Notes under the pieces: generated by a model
Seen by the model: the letters and a program-made list of their open reading frames with translations, nothing else
The model's database searches: none
Told to the model about the DNA's origin: nothing
Assembly: GCA_040218145.1 (NCBI GenBank)
Contig: JAVJQK010000021.1
Coordinates: 92,468 to 156,467, forward strand
From: Sandaracinaceae bacterium
GTDB taxonomy: Bacteria; Myxococcota_A; Polyangia; Polyangiales; Sandaracinaceae
Direction of reading: 5' to 3'
Length of the DNA: 64,000 bases
Program-made: the position numbers and the translations under genes
Shown: piece after piece, positions 19,698-28,308 of the stretch
Position numbering within the stretch: the stretch's first letter is position 1
Layout: every line of letters starts with the position of its first letter

Positions 19698-21647
19698 ATG
19701 AGACGTCTCTCGTTGTGCATGATGGCGCTCTTCGCCGCCGCTGGCTGTGGCGAATCCCACGCCCCCGACGGCGGGGCCGGCGGGATCGGGGCCGCCTGCG
19801 ACGAGGCGCCGTGCCCGTCCGGGCTCGCTTGCGTGCGCGCCGCCACCTTCCCGGGCGGCTACTGCTCGGTCACCTGCGAGTCCAGCGAGTGCCCCGCCGG
19901 CGCGGTCTGCGGCGAGACGTCACCGCCGATCTGCCTGGCCACCTGCGCCGACGCCAGCGAGTGCCGCGACGGCTACGACTGCTGGCGGGGCGCGTGTCGT
20001 CCCGCGTGCACCCGCGACGCCGACTGTGGTGGGGACGGAACGAGCTGCGTGGACGGCCGCTGCGAGGGCGCCGAGTGCTCCGACGCGGCGGACTGCGCGC
20101 CCGGCCAGATCTGCCGCGAGTTCGCGTGCGTCGCGCCCCCGCCCGACGGCGGCCTCTTGCTGCCGACCGGCGCGGCCTGCGCCGGCGACGTGGAGTGCGA
20201 GAGCGGCGTCTGTCTCCCGCCCGCGCTCGGCGGGACCTGCTCCATCGCGTGCACCGACGCCGAGGCGTGCTTCGTCTTCCCGACCGAGCACGGCTGCACC
20301 GTCTTGCCGGAGGCGCCGTCGCGGGCCGTCTGCGCGCCGCTGCCCGACGGCGCGCTCGCCCGGGGCCGCGCGTGCGTCGAGGACGCAGAGTGCCAGGCGC
20401 GCCTCTGCCAGGAGGGGCAGTGCACGGAGGTCTGCGACGACGACGGCGACTGCCTGACCGGCCAGACGTGCACCACCCTCCCCCGGGCTGGCACGAGCGC
20501 CACCTACTCCGGCTGCGGCTATCCGGCGCGCACGGGCGCGGTGCAGATCGACGAGATCGACCTCGGCTCGGTCGTGCTGCGGGCGGCCACCGTCGACGCG
20601 CTCGAGTTCGCCACCCCGCCCGACACGGTCAGCGTGACGCTGCAGGCGCGCCGCGTGAGCGGGGACCCGCTCGCGGTCGGCTTCTCCCGGGTCGACGACC
20701 CCGCGAGCACCACGCTGTTCGACGTGTTCGAGATCCTCATGCTGAACGACCAGCCCATCCGCTGGCTCCCGGTCGACACCGGCGAATCGGCGGCGATGCT
20801 CGTGCCGAACACCACCCCCGACCGGGTCCGCTACCTCCCCGGCCGGCACGAAGTGGCGGTGAACACCTTCCCCCGCTCCATGGGCGACACGGGCGCGGCG
20901 GGCTTGACGGTGAGCGCACTGGTGAAGCGCGCGGCCGGCGGGACGGTGACGAGCGGGACCCTGGACCTGAACGTCTTCCTCGTCGGCGTGGGGGTGAGCG
21001 CGTCGGCCGCCCCCAGCAACGGGCGGCTGCAGACGGCGCTGACCCGTCTGCGGGACCGCCTCGCGCCGACGGGCGTGAGCCTGGGCGCCATCCGCTACTT
21101 CGACGTGACGGGCGCCGACGCGACCCGCTACCAGGTGATCGACTCCACGGACGGCGAGTCGAGCGAGCTGGCCGGGCTCTTCCGGCTCAGCGGCGGCGTC
21201 TCCACCGGCCGGGTGCTGAACGTGTTCCTCGTCCGCTCGATCGAGTCGGGCAGCGGAGGCTTCGCCGCGCTCGGCGTCGCGGGGGGCATCCCGGGCCCGG
21301 TGGGTCAGCACGGGACTCAGCACAGCGGCGTGGTCTCCGCGTTCGATCCCGCCGTCGTGGGCTCGGGCAACACCGGGGCGCGCCTGGTCGGGCACATCCT
21401 CGCCCACGAGATCGGGCACTACGTGGGGCTCTTCCACAGCACCGAGCAGAGCCGGCCATGCGGCCCGGGGGAGGAGCCCGAGCGCGACGGCTGCGCCCCG
21501 TTCGGGGCGGGCGATCAGCTCGCGGACACCGCGCGCGGCGACGACTCCCTCGTGATGTACTGGCGGGTCGTGGGCGCGGGCTCGAACGACCGCTGGAGCG
21601 CCGGCCAGGGCTTCGTGTTCCGGGTCAGCGCGCTGGTGGGGCCATGA
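19698..21647 (+). CDS. Cys-rich lipoprotein with a metzincin-type zinc-binding motif
   Basis: The product has 649 residues, a signal peptide and lipobox FAAAGC. Residues 20-275 hold repeated Cys-rich modules (for example CADASECRDGYDCWRGAC). Residues 280-640 contain a beta-rich segment and then HEIGHYVGLFH (near residue 575), which fits the HEXXHXXGXXH signature with three zinc-binding histidines and the catalytic Glu. The family's downstream Met-turn may be VMYWRV, some 45 residues later. It is therefore probably a surface-tethered protease. The substrate is unknown. Its stop overlaps the ATG of the SDR gene (ATGA), so the two are co-translated. Confidence 0.88.
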   Translation: MRRLSLCMMALFAAAGCGESHAPDGGAGGIGAACDEAPCPSGLACVRAATFPGGYCSVTCESSECPAGAVCGETSPPICLATCADASECRDGYDCWRGACRPACTRDADCGGDGTSCVDGRCEGAECSDAADCAPGQICREFACVAPPPDGGLLLPTGAACAGDVECESGVCLPPALGGTCSIACTDAEACFVFPTEHGCTVLPEAPSRAVCAPLPDGALARGRACVEDAECQARLCQEGQCTEVCDDDGDCLTGQTCTTLPRAGTSATYSGCGYPARTGAVQIDEIDLGSVVLRAATVDALEFATPPDTVSVTLQARRVSGDPLAVGFSRVDDPASTTLFDVFEILMLNDQPIRWLPVDTGESAAMLVPNTTPDRVRYLPGRHEVAVNTFPRSMGDTGAAGLTVSALVKRAAGGTVTSGTLDLNVFLVGVGVSASAAPSNGRLQTALTRLRDRLAPTGVSLGAIRYFDVTGADATRYQVIDSTDGESSELAGLFRLSGGVSTGRVLNVFLVRSIESGSGGFAALGVAGGIPGPVGQHGTQHSGVVSAFDPAVVGSGNTGARLVGHILAHEIGHYVGLFHSTEQSRPCGPGEEPERDGCAPFGAGDQLADTARGDDSLVMYWRVVGAGSNDRWSAGQGFVFRVSALVGP

Positions 21648-22486
21648 GCGCGCCTCTCGAGGGCCGGGTCGTCCTCGTCGTCGGCGGCGGCCGGGGGATC
21701 GGGCGCGCCCACGCGCTCGCCTGCGCGTCGGCGGGCGCGCGCGTCGTCGTCAACGACCTCGGCTGCGATCTGCTGGGCGCGGGGCACGACCCCGCGGTCG
21801 CGGAGGCGGTGGCGGCGGAGATCCACCGCGCGGGCGGCGAAGCGAGCGCGGACGCGACCGACGTGGCGAGCGGCGCGGCCGAGATCGTCGCGCGAGCGCT
21901 CGAGGCCCACGGACGGCTCGACGTCGTGATCGGGGCGGCCGGGCTCGCGCTGGATCGCACCGTCATGAAGATGGACGACGAGGTGCTCGACCGCATGATC
22001 GACGTGCACGTGAAGGGCAGCTTCGCGCTCGTCCGCCACGCCGCGCGCGCCATGATCGACCAGGGCGACGGGGGCGCGATCGTGCTCCACACCGGTCCGG
22101 CGGCCTTCTTCGGGGCCGCGCGCCAATCGGCGCTCGGGGCCACCTCGGCCGCGATCGTGGGGCTGGTGCGCAGCGCCGCGATCGAGCTTCGAAAGCACGC
22201 CATCCGGGTCAACGCCATCGCGCCGACCGCTCGCACGCGGTCGACCGAGCAGCTCCCGCTGTTCACGGGGATCGCGCCCGACTCGATGGGGCCGGAGTTC
22301 GTGGCGCCCGTCGGTGTCTTCCTCGCCTCCGACCAGGCCCGCGAGGTCAGCGGCGAGGTGCTCGGCGTGGCCGGCACCCGCTACTACGCGCTGCACGGAC
22401 GCGAGACGCCCGGCTGGTTCGGCGAAGGTCGCCCTCCCACGCCGGAGGAGCTGGCCGCCGCGTGGAGCGACGTCACACGAGGCTGA
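21644..22486 (+). CDS. Short-chain dehydrogenase/reductase homolog lacking the catalytic tetrad
   Basis: A 280-residue Rossmann protein, closest in pattern to the MFE-2-like 3-hydroxyacyl-CoA dehydrogenase branch (VVVNDLG). The dinucleotide-binding GGGRGIG (residues 14-20) is intact. The usual Asn-Ser-Tyr-Lys tetrad is not. The expected Asn is H122 (DVHVKG), the Ser position is about G151, and YXXXK reads L164-GAT-S168 (RQSALGATSAAIVGL). NNAG is replaced by IGAAG. The fold and cofactor site look kept while classical SDR chemistry should be lost. It may bind a nucleotide as a sensor or partner subunit. It is translationally coupled to the metzincin lipoprotein. Confidence 0.9.
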   Translation: MSAPLEGRVVLVVGGGRGIGRAHALACASAGARVVVNDLGCDLLGAGHDPAVAEAVAAEIHRAGGEASADATDVASGAAEIVARALEAHGRLDVVIGAAGLALDRTVMKMDDEVLDRMIDVHVKGSFALVRHAARAMIDQGDGGAIVLHTGPAAFFGAARQSALGATSAAIVGLVRSAAIELRKHAIRVNAIAPTARTRSTEQLPLFTGIAPDSMGPEFVAPVGVFLASDQAREVSGEVLGVAGTRYYALHGRETPGWFGEGRPPTPEELAAAWSDVTRG

Positions 22487-22508
22487 GCGCTCGGTGGAAG
22501 GGTGGAGG

Positions 22509-22685
22509 TCAGGCGCCCAGGTCGATGATGACCACACCGCGCTCCGGCTCGTCATCCGAGACGGCGGGGCCGTGGTCGCGAGGCAGTGGGAGGTGCAACG
22601 GCAGCTCACGCACCGGCGAGTCCTGTCGCTGCCGGTCGTCGTCTTCGCGCCGTCGAATCTGGTCGATGATGAAAGAAGGCAGCAT
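22509..22685 (-). CDS. 58-residue conserved-type microprotein ending in GVVIIDLGA
   Basis: The frame runs from the ATG at 22685 to TGA at 22509 with no interruption. The product has an N-terminal MLPSFIIDQIRRRE, a charged stretch (DDDRQRQD), a Pro/Leu segment (ELPLHLPLPRD) and a C-terminal ERGVVIIDLGA. I recognise this pattern (FII-x-x-IRRRE ... RGVVIIDL) as a small protein found in many bacteria, usually unnamed; that is memory, not a search. A GGAGG-containing leader lies a little upstream on the minus strand. It converges with the SDR gene (22 bp apart). Function unknown. Confidence 0.72.
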   Translation of the reverse strand: MLPSFIIDQIRRREDDDRQRQDSPVRELPLHLPLPRDHGPAVSDDEPERGVVIIDLGA

Positions 22686-22960
22686 AGGGCTCAGCTCGCC
22701 TCCGCGTTTCTTCTAGTAAGATGGGTCCGACGCCCCCATTTGAAAACCCCTGTCGACACTCCGGGCCTCCCGGGGCTCTTCGTGAGGATATCCAATCGGG
22801 TCTGCTTCCCCAAGCTCATCGGCGTCTCGCGCGCCCTTCGAAGGGTGGCAACGTCGCAAAAGATGACCCGCGAAGGGTCCGTAGTCTTGGGCTGTGTACC
22901 ACGACGCCGCCAGCCGCGAACAGAAAGAGCCGGACGGGCTCAGCCTGCTATCCTCGCCCC

Positions 22961-24204
22961 GTGCGCGGGATTCGGCCGACGATCTTCACGATCGTGATCG
23001 CCTGCGGGATCGCGGGCGCGATCTCTCGCGCGGACGCGCAGCCCGACGCCGACTACGCGCTCGAGGGCGACGCCTGGAATTCCGTGTCACGGTTGATGCA
23101 GATCGCCCGCGATCGTGAGCTGCGCGTGGACGCCCCTGCGCGTCTGGACGTCGGCATCCTGCAGCCAGGCGACTCGCTTTTGATACTTCACCCCCGCGAG
23201 GCGCCGCCCGCGTCGGGCATCACCGCGTTCCTGCGCGCCGGAGGTCGGGTGGCCCTGGCGGACGACTTCGGGGCCGGGGACACGCTGCTCGACGTGTTCC
23301 AGATCGATCGCGGCGCCCCGCGCCCCGAGAACGCGTCCCGGATGCGGGGCAACCCGGAGCTGCTCCTGGCGCGTCCGCGAGGCCGTCACCGCCTCACCGA
23401 GGGCGTGGCCGCGCTCGCCAGCAACCACCCCGCGATGGTGCACCACCGCGAGCTGGCGCCGATCTTCGAGCTGTCGGAGGGCGAGGCGCTCGTGCTCGCG
23501 GGGGCGGTGGGGTCGGGGCGCCTGGTGGTGCTGTCCGACCCGAGCGTGCTCATCGACAACATGCTCGAGCTGCGTGACAACCGCCGCTTCGCGGAGAACC
23601 TGCTGACCTATCTCGACGACGGTCGGGGCGGCACGCTCTACATGATCGGGCCCGACACCCCGGTCGTGGGTCGCTTCGGGGAGCCGGGGGCCGATCGTCC
23701 GCTGCACGATCTGCGGACGGCGCTGGAGCAGCTGGCGACCCTGGAGCTGCCGCCGCTCGCGCTTCGGATCGCCGCCCTCGCGCTCACCGCCATCGCGCTC
23801 GTGCTCGCGTTCGGGGCCCTGCCGCGGCGCTCGCCGTATCGGACCGAGCGCATGTTCGCGCGCGCCCCTTCCGTCGGCGGGTTCGCGGGCCGCGTCGCGT
23901 TCTTCGGGCGCAAGAAGGTCAGCTTGCTCGCGCCTCTGTTGGTCTACAAGTTCGAGCTGGAGGCCGAGATCCTCGAACACCTCGCCCTCAGCGAGCGGAC
24001 CCTGCTGCGCGACGTGCTGGACGCGATGCGCGCGCGCGGGGCCGGCGACGAGGACGTGGCCCGCATGCGAAGCCTGCTGCTCGAGCTCGACAAGCTCCGG
24101 GCGGCCCAAGATCGACCGCCCGGCGCGCCCCACATCGGAGAGCGCCGATTCCGTCAGCTCGTGGCGGAGGGAGAGCGGCTACTCTCCAGCCTGGAATCGC
24201 CCGG

Positions 24205-24208
<4 letters not shown>
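22961..24208 (+). CDS. DUF4350-type membrane protein of a MoxR/DUF58 operon
   Basis: A 415-residue protein starting at GTG 22961, with a signal peptide (cleavage near SRADAQ). Residues 30-240 form a periplasmic alpha/beta domain of the DUF4350 type (glutamine-amidotransferase-like fold without a catalytic Cys that I can see). A membrane helix follows at about 275-295 (IAALALTAIALVLAFGALP), then a cytoplasmic helical tail. Its stop overlaps the moxR start (ATGA). Together with moxR and the DUF58 gene it forms the common three-gene cluster thought to build or activate a membrane complex. The exact role is unknown. Confidence 0.82.
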
Positions 24209-25161
<953 letters not shown>

Positions 25162-25173
<12 letters not shown>

Positions 25174-25365
25174 ATGGAGGGCCGCTAGATGTCCTCCGCG
25201 GCAGTCGTGAGCCCGTGTGTCGGCCCTCGCCGCGCGACTCAGCGTTGCTCCTCCTCGGAATACGTAGAGTATTCCTCGTCGTCGCGCCTTGATTCGCACG
25301 CCGATGTCTCGCCCCACAGGCTCACGACTTCCGCTACGGCCATCTAGATGGAGGACATCTAGATG
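25162..25365 (+). mobile_element. MITE-like palindromic element between moxR and the DUF58 gene
   Basis: A 13-bp perfect terminal inverted repeat, CTAGATGTCCTCC (25185-25197) and GGAGGACATCTAG (25350-25362), encloses about 150 bp. A second inner pair is GCGGCAGTCGTGAGCC (25198-25213) with GGCTCACGACTTCCGC (25319-25334), 15 of 16 matching. At the centre is the perfect hairpin GGAATAC-gtaga-GTATTCC (25257-25275). The left edge shows a 15-bp tandem duplication (25162-25191), and the right edge has CATCTAGATG twice, 15 bp apart. There is no gene inside. The right arm supplies the GGAGGA ribosome site of the next gene. Confidence 0.75.
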
Positions 25366-26985
25366 CTGCCCATCCCCACACGCACGGCGTGGGCCGCGAG
25401 CCTGGGCGTCGCGCTCCTCGTCGCGCTCGGCACGCTGACGGTCAGCTGGCCGGTCGTCGTGCTCGGCGGCGCGGCGGCGACTGGGATCGCGCTCTGCCTC
25501 GCGATGACGATGCCCCTCGGCCGCCGCGTGCGCCGGCATCGGCTGGAGTTCGCGTGGTGGCTCGCGCACGCCGAGCCGGGCTCCGGCGGCGGCGCGGTCG
25601 TCCCCGGCAAGCCCTTCGACGTGCGCTGCTTCCTCCGGCACCGGGGCTCGATGCGCATGATGCTCGGCCGGCTCGAGCCGCTCGCCCCCGGCGGCGCGCG
25701 CCGCGTGGACGAGGACGGCGATGTGCTGGCCCTCGGCCCGAACGCGCGCACGGAGTTCACCTTCCGCGTGGTCGCGCCCGCGGCGGGGCGGGTGGTGCTG
25801 CACGGGCTCGCGGTGACGCTGCCCGGCCCGCTCGGGCTCTTCGAGGTGCCGCTCTATTTTCCGAACCCGCTCGTCATCAAGGTGCTGCCCCGCGCCGCGC
25901 TCCGGACGCGCAGCGCGCCGCGCACGATCACCGGGCTGCCCGTGGAGCGCAGCGGCGCGAGCCTGCTCAGCCCGGCCGGCAGCGGCACGGAGCTGCGGGA
26001 GCTGCGGGAGCTGCGGCCAGGCGACCCCTACAAGTCCATCGCGTGGAAGGCGAGCGCGCGGCGCGGCCGCCTGATGGTGCGCGAGGTCGAGCAGGAGGTG
26101 CAGGAGACACGCTACGTGATCGTCGACGTCAGCGGCACGATGCGGGGCGGAGAGCCGGGGCGGCGCAAGCTCGACTTCGCGGTGGAGGCCGCCGCGGCCG
26201 AGGCCCGTCGAACGCTGGACGCGGGCGATCGGATCGGGCTCATCACGGTGGACGGGCGGATCCTGACCCACGTCGCGCCCAACGACGGTCGCCCGCAGCT
26301 GCTCCGGATCTTCGAGGCGCTCCTGGACGCGACCGAGGCGGTGGACGAGGACCTGACCGACGTCGACGACGCGGAGGTCACCGCCATCGTCGGCCGGTAC
26401 GTGCGGCAGCAGGACGGCGTCGACTTCTCCCGCGACGACGGGCGCGGCTGGAACATGGCGCTGCTCGTGCGGCACGTCGAAGGCGCGCTCCAGGATGCCG
26501 AGGACCACGCCAAGGTGCGCGCGGGGAGCAAGGCGGGCTCGCTCTTTCGACGCTTCTGCCGGGTGCGCGGCATCCCCCTCCCCTATCGGCCCGATCCGCG
26601 CGACGGCGCCAAGGGGCCGGGGCTCGCGGACGCGCTCCGCGCCGCGGGCGGGACCAGCCGCACCCCGATGAGCGTGGTGCTCCTCAGCGATCTCGACGCG
26701 GTCGGCAGCCTCGAGCCGCTGGTCAAGGCCTCGAAGCTGCTCCGCATGCACGGCCACGCGCTCTCGCTGATCGTCCCGGACGCCTCGACCTTCGTCGACG
26801 TACCGGAGTCCCCGCTCGAGCGCGACGTCTTCAGCGTCTACCGCCGCTCCGAGGCACGCCGATGGCGCGAGGCCAAGGCGGCGCTGGCCCCGCTCGGCTG
26901 CGCGGTCGTGCGCGCGACGGGAGAAGACCGCCCCGGGATCCTGATCGTGCAGGCGCAGCGCGCGACGCGGCGGCGCGCGGCGTGA
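25363..26985 (+). CDS. DUF58 / vWA-domain protein
   Basis: A 540-residue membrane-anchored protein with two N-terminal membrane helices (about residues 10-50). A DUF58 core contains GDPYKSIAWKASARRGRL and then a von Willebrand A fold with metal-site motif DVSGT (VIVDVSGTMRGG). Such proteins partner MoxR ATPases. It is longer than many DUF58 proteins owing to an insertion after the vWA core (about residues 330-420). GGAGGA at 25350-25355, inside the palindromic element, lies seven bases before the ATG, so translation now depends on that element. The stop overlaps the rsmA start (GTGA). Confidence 0.9.
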   Translation: MLPIPTRTAWAASLGVALLVALGTLTVSWPVVVLGGAAATGIALCLAMTMPLGRRVRRHRLEFAWWLAHAEPGSGGGAVVPGKPFDVRCFLRHRGSMRMMLGRLEPLAPGGARRVDEDGDVLALGPNARTEFTFRVVAPAAGRVVLHGLAVTLPGPLGLFEVPLYFPNPLVIKVLPRAALRTRSAPRTITGLPVERSGASLLSPAGSGTELRELRELRPGDPYKSIAWKASARRGRLMVREVEQEVQETRYVIVDVSGTMRGGEPGRRKLDFAVEAAAAEARRTLDAGDRIGLITVDGRILTHVAPNDGRPQLLRIFEALLDATEAVDEDLTDVDDAEVTAIVGRYVRQQDGVDFSRDDGRGWNMALLVRHVEGALQDAEDHAKVRAGSKAGSLFRRFCRVRGIPLPYRPDPRDGAKGPGLADALRAAGGTSRTPMSVVLLSDLDAVGSLEPLVKASKLLRMHGHALSLIVPDASTFVDVPESPLERDVFSVYRRSEARRWREAKAALAPLGCAVVRATGEDRPGILIVQAQRATRRRAA

Positions 26986-27812
26986 GCGTGCCGGACTGGG
27001 AGGACCCGCGCCGGGTCCTCGGACGCTACGGGCTCGCCCCGAAGAAGAAGTTCAGCCAGAGCTTCCTCGTGTCGCGGCACGCGGTGGACGCCATCGCGCG
27101 CGCGCTCGCGCCCCGCCCGGACGAGCAGACGGTGGAGCTCGGGCCGGGGCTCGGCACGCTGACCGGGGCGCTGCTCCGCGAGGGCGCGCGCGTGCTCGCG
27201 ATCGACGCCGACCCGCAGATGCTGGAGGTCCTGCAGCAGGAGCTGGGCCACGTGGAGCAGCTGAGTCTGATGCACGGCGACGCGGCCAACGTCGACCTCG
27301 CCGGCCTCGCCGCCGCGCACGGCCCCGTCGCGCTGGCCGGCAACCTGCCTTACGCGATCACCGGCGCGATCCTCTCCAACCTCTGCGCGCATCGTCACGC
27401 GCTGAGCCGCGCCGTGATCATGGTCCAGAAGGAGGTCCGCGATCGGCTCCTCGCGGACCCGGGCAGCAAGACCTACGGCGCGCTGACCGTCTTCGTGCAG
27501 GCCGGCTTCCGCGTCGAGCCCGTCGTCAAGGTCCCCTCCGGCGCGTTCCACCCGCCCCCCAAGGTCGACAGCGCGGTCGTGAAGCTGACGCCGCTCGACC
27601 CGCCGCGGGCGGAGGAGACCGACGACTTCCGCGCCGTCGTGCGCGCCGCGTTCCAGCAGCGGCGCAAGACGCTCCGCAACTCGCTCAAGAAGCTCGGCAT
27701 CGAGGCGGACATGTTCGCGCACGCGGGGATCGATCCGACGCGCCGCCCCGAGACGCTGAGCGTGGAGGAGCTGGCCGCGCTGACCCTGGCGTGGAGCGCC
27801 GCGCGCGGCTGA
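26982..27812 (+). CDS. rsmA: 16S rRNA (adenine1518-N6/adenine1519-N6)-dimethyltransferase
   Basis: A 276-residue SAM-dependent enzyme of the KsgA family that dimethylates two adjacent adenines near the 3' end of 16S rRNA. The SAM site is ELGPGLGTLTG (from residue 52), and the catalytic motif NLPY is at 121-124. FHPPPKVDSAVV and FQQRRKTLRNSL are family signatures. The GTG at 26982 overlaps the DUF58 stop; a second GTG at 26988 is possible. A housekeeping gene carried at the end of the MoxR/DUF58 operon. It converges with the HEAT-lipoprotein operon, 22 bp away. Confidence 0.96.
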   Translation: MSVPDWEDPRRVLGRYGLAPKKKFSQSFLVSRHAVDAIARALAPRPDEQTVELGPGLGTLTGALLREGARVLAIDADPQMLEVLQQELGHVEQLSLMHGDAANVDLAGLAAAHGPVALAGNLPYAITGAILSNLCAHRHALSRAVIMVQKEVRDRLLADPGSKTYGALTVFVQAGFRVEPVVKVPSGAFHPPPKVDSAVVKLTPLDPPRAEETDDFRAVVRAAFQQRRKTLRNSLKKLGIEADMFAHAGIDPTRRPETLSVEELAALTLAWSAARG

Positions 27813-27834
27813 GGCTCTCGGCTCATCTCTCGGC

Positions 27835-28308
27835 TCAGTCGCCGACGAGAGCGCGGAGACGACCCGCGGCGAGCGTCGCCGCGACCCGAAGATCCGCGCG
27901 CGCCGTCTCGTCCGCCGCGATCGCGCTCAGGCGCTCCGCCTCCGCGGCCAGCGCGGGGGCGTCGGCCTCCCGTCGCCCGAGCCCGTGCGCGTCGAGGTCC
28001 TCGGTGATCTCGAGGATGGACTGCATCGCGGCCGGCGCGAGCCAGGGATCGCGGCCCGCCGCGTGCGTCACGAGCGCGGGCAGCGCCAGCTCGGGCGCCG
28101 GGAGCTGGGGCGCCGCGCGGACCGCGGTCAGCGAGCCCTCGAGTCGCCCGAGCACCGAGTCGTCGCCCACCCGCCGGACCACGCGCGCGAGCTCCATCGG
28201 ATCGGGGTCGACGCCGACGGCGAGCGCGTCGTCTGGCTGCGCGATCGCGACCGAGGAGAGCGCCAGCGTCACGGCCAGGACCCGCAGCGCGCGGGGAAGC
28301 GAGCGCAC
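27835..28308 (-). CDS. Small exported helical protein, third gene of a HEAT/propeller operon
   Basis: The GTG at 28308 overlaps the upstream gene's TAG by one base. It gives 157 residues with a signal peptide (about residues 1-22, ending SSVAIAQ). The mature part is Ala/Leu-rich helices resembling degenerate HEAT repeats (LAAEAERLSAIAADETARAD). No cysteine or catalytic motif is present. Tight coupling with the two genes before it suggests one periplasmic complex. Function unknown. Confidence 0.72.
   Translation of the reverse strand: MRSLPRALRVLAVTLALSSVAIAQPDDALAVGVDPDPMELARVVRRVGDDSVLGRLEGSLTAVRAAPQLPAPELALPALVTHAAGRDPWLAPAAMQSILEITEDLDAHGLGRREADAPALAAEAERLSAIAADETARADLRVAATLAAGRLRALVGD

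Noticed and set aside
22462..22716. Plus-strand 84-codon Ser/Arg-rich frame
   Set aside because: It overlaps the minus-strand microprotein, has shadow-type composition and no start signal.
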